Shown: positions 24,323-29,005 of the stretch, in pieces
How the letters are laid out: every line of letters begins with the position of its first letter
Position numbering within the stretch: the stretch's first letter is position 1
Assembly: GCA_964459305.1 (NCBI GenBank)
Contig: CAYWNA010000168.1
Location: 1-29,005 of the forward strand
Direction: 5' to 3'
Length of the DNA stretch: 29,005 nt
Source of the DNA: CAYWNA01 sp964459305
GTDB taxonomy: Bacteria > Planctomycetota > Planctomycetia > Pirellulales > Pirellulaceae
The notes under the pieces: model-generated
Seen by the model: only the letters and a program-made list of their open reading frames with translations
Told to the model about the DNA's origin: nothing
Databases searched by the model: none
Made by a program: the position numbers and the translations under genes

Positions 24323-24420
24323 TTCCGGCTCCTCACAAGGCAGGCAAATCTCAAACAAGAGCACCTCGAATTTCGACCGTCTCAGTCCGGTTCGTATACC
24401 ATCCGCGGACAAGTGTGACC

Positions 24421-24486
24421 TGTAGCCGAACTCGCCAGAGTTTGGTTTTTCCCTACGCAGACCAAAGTCTGGCGACTTCGGCTACA
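24421..24486. repeat. 26-bp imperfect inverted repeat upstream of galM
   Basis: Arms 24421-24446 (starting TGTAGCCGAACTCGCCAGAG) and 24461-24486 are complementary at 24 of 26 positions, with a 14-nt loop. The two mismatches are C/G transversions at positions 11 and 20. It has the size and form of planctomycete intergenic palindromes. It lies about 100 nt upstream of the galM start. Confidence 0.8.
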
Positions 24487-24681
24487 TGCGGAAAAGTGTC
24501 AATCCTGGCCGCGGGTGGCATAGTACCGCGTTCATGCGGCTCTGAACCGCCAAAACCCATCGCTTCTCCGCCTGCGGGCGGTACTGCGAACAGACTATCC
24601 GATCACTTGACACCTTCGAAAAACGAAAAGCTCAACAAGCCGTAATTATGAGGCCACAGCGCAGTTTCGTCCAGGTGCCGA
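24487..24681. other. Intergenic remainder between galM and isomerase
   Basis: The full gap from 24323 to 24681 is 359 nt. Apart from the inverted repeat it holds no coding frame I would support. There is no clear intrinsic terminator with a T-tract for the isomerase, so transcription might continue into galM. Confidence 0.5.
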
Positions 24682-25590
24682 TCACGCACCGGCGAGCCGC
24701 GCACGGAGTGTCGCAAGGTCGTTCTTCAATCCTGCCACGTTGGGTTCCAAGCCCGCCTGTTGCAGGTACTCGACGTGCAGCGAGATCGGACCATCGTACT
24801 GCGACCGCTTCAATACAGTGAAGAACTGGTTGTCCACAATCCCTTCGCCGAGCGGCACGTTTTCCATTTTACGTTCGTTCCAGCGGAAGTCCTTGACGTA
24901 CACCGTACCAAGGTGTGGACGCATCAAGTTGAAAACGACCGGCCATGACACGCCGGCGCTGGCCGTCGCGTGACGTATGTCGAAAGCCACGCCAATTTCC
25001 TCGACCGGATGATCTTTGATCAGACGGTACAGGTCCCACAGCGTTGCACCGACGTATTTTGCCCCCGCGTGGTTCTGGTAGACGGCGCTGATCCCCAGTT
25101 CACGATTCAACGCCACCAGCTCTTTCACCACAGGACGAAACTCGTCCAATTGCTCGATCACCGGCCGATTCAGATCGTATCGGTAATACGACATCCGATA
25201 GCGTTTCACGCCCAGCGAAGCCGCTGTGCGCAGGACCTTTTCGGTGTAAGGCTGATCGACGCTGTTGACGCTGGAAGCCATAACCGTGATCTCCAGGTTG
25301 TGCTTCCTAAGCGCCTCGACCAACTTGGGGAGATCCTCTTCGACACGCTCCGGTAACACATGCCCCCGATCCCTGACCGTCGCCTCAATCCCATTAAATC
25401 CCAATTCCGCAATCGTCTCGGCCAACTGCTCGTAGCTGAGCGACTGCAGGAACTTGATGGAGGCGCAGATGTTGTTTCCCTGGTCTTCCGACGCCCGTAG
25501 GGCATGCGCCGACGGCAAAATCGTCGCCGCGGTCGCGACGCTGCCCATGAGAAACGTTCGTCGGGGAATTCGAGGCAGATTCGATTTCAT
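24682..25590 (-). CDS. Tat-exported sugar phosphate isomerase/epimerase-like TIM barrel
   Basis: A 302-residue member of the xylose isomerase-like TIM barrel superfamily (AP_endonuc_2 fold). ATG 25590 is chosen because AAGAAGGTG precedes it and a Tat signal follows (RIPRRTFLMGSVATAATILP); the longer frame adds a signal-less leader. Barrel elements visible: CASIKFLQSLSYEQLAETIA, GFNGIEATVRDRGHVLP, KRYRMSYYRYDL, AVYQNHAGAKYVG, EEIGVAFDIRHATASAG, VYVKDFRWN and ISLHVEYLQQ. The Glu, Asp/His and Glu metal ligands of the superfamily sit in EATV, AFDIRHA and HVEY. The enzyme interconverts ketose/aldose or epimers of an unknown sugar in the periplasm. It is downstream of the NamZ/symporter block on the same strand, 160 nt away. 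Confidence 0.88.
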   Translation of the reverse strand: MKSNLPRIPRRTFLMGSVATAATILPSAHALRASEDQGNNICASIKFLQSLSYEQLAETIAELGFNGIEATVRDRGHVLPERVEEDLPKLVEALRKHNLEITVMASSVNSVDQPYTEKVLRTAASLGVKRYRMSYYRYDLNRPVIEQLDEFRPVVKELVALNRELGISAVYQNHAGAKYVGATLWDLYRLIKDHPVEEIGVAFDIRHATASAGVSWPVVFNLMRPHLGTVYVKDFRWNERKMENVPLGEGIVDNQFFTVLKRSQYDGPISLHVEYLQQAGLEPNVAGLKNDLATLRARLAGA

Positions 25591-25749
25591 GGTAGACACC
25601 TTCTTGAATAACCGTGCTTGCGGATCGGCCCTATAGTCTGTCGTGATTCCGGAGAACGCACAACCCATGGGAATTGACGAACTCAAGACCCCGGTCAAAC
25701 GGACCGTTCTCGCGTTCGCATCGACGCCTGCTATTGATTGAAGTTAAAC

Positions 25750-26307
25750 TCAGTCTTGAGTGAAGGCTTGGATCGCAGCCCACGCCGTTGTTGCGGCCAT
25801 CTCGGTGACGGTCAGCGTTGCGTAGGTGTCGCTGCGGAACGTGCCGGGCAGTTCCACCAGCATGCCGTATCGATCGCGGGCCCCGTATTGGATCAGGAAC
25901 GGCGCACGTCCCATCCAGGTCAGCGGGCCGAGCGCGTAGTGATCGATGCGACGGGAGTGAGGTGGCTGGAACACGCAGCGCTTGCTTAGCTCGCGGCCAG
26001 CAATCCAGCGAGCTTTCTCGGCCAGATCGATATTTTCCGGGCGCGCGGTTATGGGCATAGAGATGAACCAGGCCGGGCAGTGAAACTCCACCACGCAATG
26101 GATCGGATTGGTGTCGATGATCTTTCTGTACGTCTGTGTCTCGGGCACACAAAACGGGGCGTCGCCTTTCCACGCGTAGGCGTGCGGGCCGTATGCGCCG
26201 TCTCTGTTCGTGCGATGGTCTTTGTATTCGGTCCAGCAGAAATCGGAGTTGCGGTTGGGATCGACTCCTATCAATACAGACGGAATTGGCTCGCCCGCTG
26301 CAGCCAT
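25750..26307 (-). CDS. Headless M14-type zinc carboxypeptidase fragment
   Basis: A 185-residue frame whose sequence matches the second half of M14 carboxypeptidases. It contains VLIGVDPNRNSDFCW (N18, R19, substrate-binding Asn-Arg), a pETxxxRxxI-type segment (PETQTYRKII, Glu56), VVEFHCPAWF with the third zinc ligand His76, and MLVELPGTFRSD with the catalytic Glu152. The first zinc-binding motif HxxE, normally about 60-100 residues earlier, is missing. The ATG at 26307 lies 37 nt inside the end of namZ, in another frame. It is therefore either a truncated pseudogene joined to namZ by deletion or a noncatalytic product. In context, an intact version would trim peptides from muropeptides. Confidence 0.6.
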   Translation of the reverse strand: MAAAGEPIPSVLIGVDPNRNSDFCWTEYKDHRTNRDGAYGPHAYAWKGDAPFCVPETQTYRKIIDTNPIHCVVEFHCPAWFISMPITARPENIDLAEKARWIAGRELSKRCVFQPPHSRRIDHYALGPLTWMGRAPFLIQYGARDRYGMLVELPGTFRSDTYATLTVTEMAATTAWAAIQAFTQD

Positions 26308-27452
26308 CCATCAACGTCGAATTCTACGAGTCGTTGGATGTCCGCCGGGGAGGTTCGATCAGCATCAATGGCGTCGCGCAAGCGACTGTCGCCAGAGAGA
26401 ATGTCAATCGGCATCCGAACGGATTCGTACTCGTAGGGCGGCGGCAGCCAGGCGAAGTCTTCTGGATAAAGGGACCGCACGCAGGCCAGGATTGCCAGGG
26501 TTGCGGCATAGGAACGGACCGCGGCGGGATCCGCGATGTGCAAGGCGACGCCACCACAACTCGCGTCGGCCCATTTGCTGAAGGTGGGGCGGAAGCGAAC
26601 GGGGCGAATGGTGATGCCGGGCGTGGAGTATGACGCGAGCGATTCCGATAACATATCAGGATCGATGTAGGGAGCGCCGACCACTTCGAAAGGGACCGTT
26701 GTCCCTCTTCCCTCCGACAGTTCGGTGCCCTCGATCAAAACCTGGCCGGGATACACGAGCGCCGTCTCCAGTCGCGGCATGTTGGGCGAAGTCGAGAGCC
26801 AGAGGCGTCCGGTTTCCGGGTACGGCATCCCGCGTCGCCAACCTCGCATTGGGACAACATGAAGTTCGGCTCCGATGCCCAACTCGTCGTTGGCCAACAG
26901 GGCCAATTCGCCCAGCGTCAAACCATGTCGCATGGGAATCGCGGCGCGACCTACGAAGCTGGAATACGCATCGTCCAACAGTGGCCCCTCGCAGACGTCA
27001 CCGCCCAGCGGATTTGGCCGGTCGAGCACCACGACGGGGATGCCCGCCTCGGCACATGCCTCCAGGCAGTGCGAGACCGTCCAGACAAAGGTGTAGACGC
27101 GCGTGCCTACGTCCTGCAAATCGACCATCAGGCAATCTAGGTCCTGAAGCATCTCCGCCGTGGGCCGCCGCGTCTCGCTGTATAGGCTGTAAACCGGAAT
27201 TCCAAGTGGCCGGTAAGAACCGTGTTGCGTCTCGATCATGTTGTCCTGCTCTTCGCACCACAACCCATGTTGCGGAGAGAAGAGCGCGGCCAGTTGACCG
27301 GGCAACGTCGCTGCCAGAAGGTCGCATGCATAACGCAAGCGGAAATCCACCGAAGCCTGGTTCATGAGTAGCCCAAAGCGTGCGCCGTTTAGGATCGATA
27401 GAGGCTCGTCCAGCAGGACTTCCAGGCCGATGTGGACAGCGGGTTGATCCAT
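26271..27452 (-). CDS. namZ: NamZ-type exo-beta-N-acetylmuramidase (DUF1343, GH171)
   Basis: A 393-residue DUF1343 protein, full length for the family. Characterised NamZ enzymes remove N-acetylmuramic acid from non-reducing ends of peptidoglycan fragments. Visible signatures: GARFGLLMNQASVDF, ALFSPQHGLWCEEQDNM with H62-G63, IPVYSLYSETRRPTAEMLQD, CLMVDLQDVGTRVYTFVWT with D111 and D114, VVLDRPNPLGGDVCEGPLLD, IPMRHGLTLGELALLANDE and VYPGQVLIEGTELSEGRGTT. No signal peptide is seen, so it may act in the cytoplasm on imported muropeptides. Its ATG lies 4 nt after the symporter stop, so the two are surely co-transcribed. Its 3' end overlaps the M14-like frame by 37 nt. Confidence 0.9.
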   Translation of the reverse strand: MDQPAVHIGLEVLLDEPLSILNGARFGLLMNQASVDFRLRYACDLLAATLPGQLAALFSPQHGLWCEEQDNMIETQHGSYRPLGIPVYSLYSETRRPTAEMLQDLDCLMVDLQDVGTRVYTFVWTVSHCLEACAEAGIPVVVLDRPNPLGGDVCEGPLLDDAYSSFVGRAAIPMRHGLTLGELALLANDELGIGAELHVVPMRGWRRGMPYPETGRLWLSTSPNMPRLETALVYPGQVLIEGTELSEGRGTTVPFEVVGAPYIDPDMLSESLASYSTPGITIRPVRFRPTFSKWADASCGGVALHIADPAAVRSYAATLAILACVRSLYPEDFAWLPPPYEYESVRMPIDILSGDSRLRDAIDADRTSPADIQRLVEFDVDGWLQRASQFRLY

Positions 27453-27456
27453 GCTA

Positions 27457-28947
27457 TTACGTTCTGTCGTTTTGCCGAGTCAAGAAACTGGCCAGATACC
27501 CTACAGAAAACGTCGCCACCAAACCGATCAGCGCGAACCACGGCCAGGCAATGACCACTCCGAACTCGGGAGCCACAAACTTCGCCACGCAGAGAACAAT
27601 CAGCCCTACGATCAGTCCAACCAGGGCCGCCGTTTGGTCGACTCGCTTCGTCAGCACGCCCAGGAAGAACAGGCCCAGCAACAATCCCGCCGAGAAACCG
27701 GCGATCGCCAATGCGTCGGCGACAACGCTGCCGGAGAAACTCTCGGCGACGATACCAATGGCAATCTGAATCACGCCAAAGACGATCGTAAACAAACGGC
27801 TGACACCAACAAGATGGGACGATGACAGTTCGCTACGTCGTAGCGGGATGTAGAAATCGTTTACAGCCGCTGACGCGGACGAGTTCAACGAGCTGGACAG
27901 CGTGGACATGGCCGCGGCGAATACTGCCGCCAGCAGCAAGCCGATGATGCCGACATTGAAAGGCAGCTCTTGAACGATAAACGTCGCGAATACGTGGTCG
28001 CCCTTCTCGAACACTGTGCCGGGCAGGATATGGTCGTAGAAACACGCCAGCCCGACTCCCAACAGCAGGAACAGAGCGAACTGCACGAGGACGACGAAGC
28101 CGCTGGCGACGAGTGCACGCCCGGCGTCGCGCTGGCTGCGCGCGCACAAGTACCGCTGAACCATCATCTGATCGGTGCCGTGCGTGCCGAGCGTCAGAAA
28201 CATCCCGCCCAAAACGCCGGCCCAAATCGTGTATGGTTCACTTAACGACCATTGGAAGTCGAATAACTGAAATTTGCCATGTTCGGTTCCGTACGCAACG
28301 AACTCAGTCCACCCCTCCGGCAGACGATGCAGAATCACCGCCATGGCCAGCAGGCCGCCGGCCATGTACACAACGAACTGCACACAGTCGTTCCACACCA
28401 CCGACTTCATGCCGCCAAACACGGTGTAGAAGATCGTGGCGATGCCAATGATGGTGATGCAAATTGGCAGCGAAAGGCCGACGACTTCTCGGAGGGCAAT
28501 CGCCGTCAGATACAGCCGCAGACCGTCTCCTAGGTTCCGCGTGACCAGGAAGACGACCGAAGCCGTCTGCTTGGTGGCGCCGCCGAATCGCTTGTGCAAC
28601 ACTTCATACGCCGTATACAACTGGCCTTTGAAGAACCAAGGCAGAAGCACGACGGAGATAATCCAACGGCCGATGATGTAACCGAAGGTCAGTTGAAGGA
28701 AACGGAGGTCACCGTGCTGTTTGGCGAAAGCTATTCCGGGCACGCTGAGGAACGTGGCCGTGCTGGTCTCGGTGGCGACCAGCGAACCGAGGATTGCCCA
28801 CCATGGCAAATCGCGCCCACCGAGCAGGTATGACTGCAAATCACGCTGCCCACGGCCAACCCAGAAACCCAGCACCACGACGCCGGCCATGTACGCGCCG
28901 AGTACGACTACATCAATCCCGCCAATTGCCAGATCCAAAGCCGCCAT
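27457..28947 (-). CDS. Sodium:solute symporter (SSS family)
   Basis: A 496-residue integral membrane protein with about 13 hydrophobic helices and the SSS/LeuT-fold signatures: VVLGAYMAGVVVLGFWVGRG, LQSYLLGGRDLPWWAILGSL, ATETSTATFLSVPGIAF (Na+-site TM1 region), YTAYEVLHKRFG and LGTHGTDQMMVQRYLCARSQ. It imports a sugar, amino acid or related compound with Na+. Its stop lies 4 nt before namZ, suggesting the cargo is MurNAc or a muropeptide sugar (inference). The annotated ATG 28947 abuts its AGGAG with no spacing; a TTG three codons downstream (28938) would have a normal 9-nt spacing and may be the true start. Confidence 0.92.
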   Translation of the reverse strand: MAALDLAIGGIDVVVLGAYMAGVVVLGFWVGRGQRDLQSYLLGGRDLPWWAILGSLVATETSTATFLSVPGIAFAKQHGDLRFLQLTFGYIIGRWIISVVLLPWFFKGQLYTAYEVLHKRFGGATKQTASVVFLVTRNLGDGLRLYLTAIALREVVGLSLPICITIIGIATIFYTVFGGMKSVVWNDCVQFVVYMAGGLLAMAVILHRLPEGWTEFVAYGTEHGKFQLFDFQWSLSEPYTIWAGVLGGMFLTLGTHGTDQMMVQRYLCARSQRDAGRALVASGFVVLVQFALFLLLGVGLACFYDHILPGTVFEKGDHVFATFIVQELPFNVGIIGLLLAAVFAAAMSTLSSSLNSSASAAVNDFYIPLRRSELSSSHLVGVSRLFTIVFGVIQIAIGIVAESFSGSVVADALAIAGFSAGLLLGLFFLGVLTKRVDQTAALVGLIVGLIVLCVAKFVAPEFGVVIAWPWFALIGLVATFSVGYLASFLTRQNDRT

Positions 28948-29005
28948 CTCCTAAGCGTTGTTTCGTCCGCGATTCTACTCTACCGCTCGATTGGCACCTT
29001 TCCCG

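Noticed and set aside
25631..26314. Minus-strand frame of 227 codons overlapping the M14-like frame
   Set aside because: The competing frame carries M14 motifs (NRN, FHCPAW, VELPG). This one is Arg/His/Ser-rich and spans the same DNA out of frame.

Overview
The window looks like chromosomal DNA from a planctomycete, most likely of the Pirellulales/Rhodopirellula type. The evidence is the protein repertoire: a large membrane Ser/Thr kinase beside its own ECF sigma factor, SHD1 (SLA1-homology) domains, a PQQ-like propeller protein, Tat-exported Gfo/Idh/MocA and sugar-isomerase-like proteins, a hydrazine-synthase-alpha-like propeller with a CxxCH haem site and HEAT repeats, a YdjY-like protein, and many exported carbohydrate enzymes. 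No rRNA gene, intact tRNA gene or CRISPR array was seen.

Layout. 1-700: almost empty, perhaps the tail of one plus-strand gene. 701-4676 (minus): ECF sigma factor overlapping a receptor-like kinase that ends in a cysteine-less thioredoxin fold. 4677-6166: long gene-poor stretch with hairpins, a tRNA-3'-end-like shred, a terminator and a decayed Gfo/Idh/MocA fragment. 6167-7740 (minus): SHD1 plus PQQ-propeller protein, perhaps preceded by a tiny coupled ORF. 7741-10290: a graveyard containing a 3' gene remnant cut by the left end of an IS66-type element (frameshifted tnpA, intact tnpB, tnpC cut to its coiled coil), a headless HARE-HTH-like tail and a frameshifted small HTH gene. 10152-12015 (minus): CoiA-like protein and lexA, with a strong candidate LexA operator in the lexA promoter.

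12087-20227 (plus) is a co-directional run of exported proteins: sialidase-like hydrolase, HzsA-like/HEAT giant, NlpC/P60-like plus SHD1 protein, and a Tat oxidoreductase. It ends at a perfect 28-bp inverted repeat lying between convergent genes. 20352-22106 (minus) is a conserved-looking protein with a faint heparinase II/III flavour, and 22247-23023 (plus) is a YdjY-like protein. 23078-28947 (minus) holds, in transcription order, a sodium/solute symporter, a NamZ-type exo-muramidase, a headless M14 carboxypeptidase, a Tat TIM-barrel isomerase and a lipoprotein aldose 1-epimerase.

How the genes may work together (inference): the two right-hand blocks suggest scavenging of glycans (sialylated glycans, peptidoglycan fragments) by exported hydrolases, an epimerase, isomerases and a symporter. 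The left block is a signalling pair (kinase and sigma factor). The centre is a small mobile-DNA scar beside an SOS regulator. All names come from motif recognition in the translated sequence; no database search was possible.
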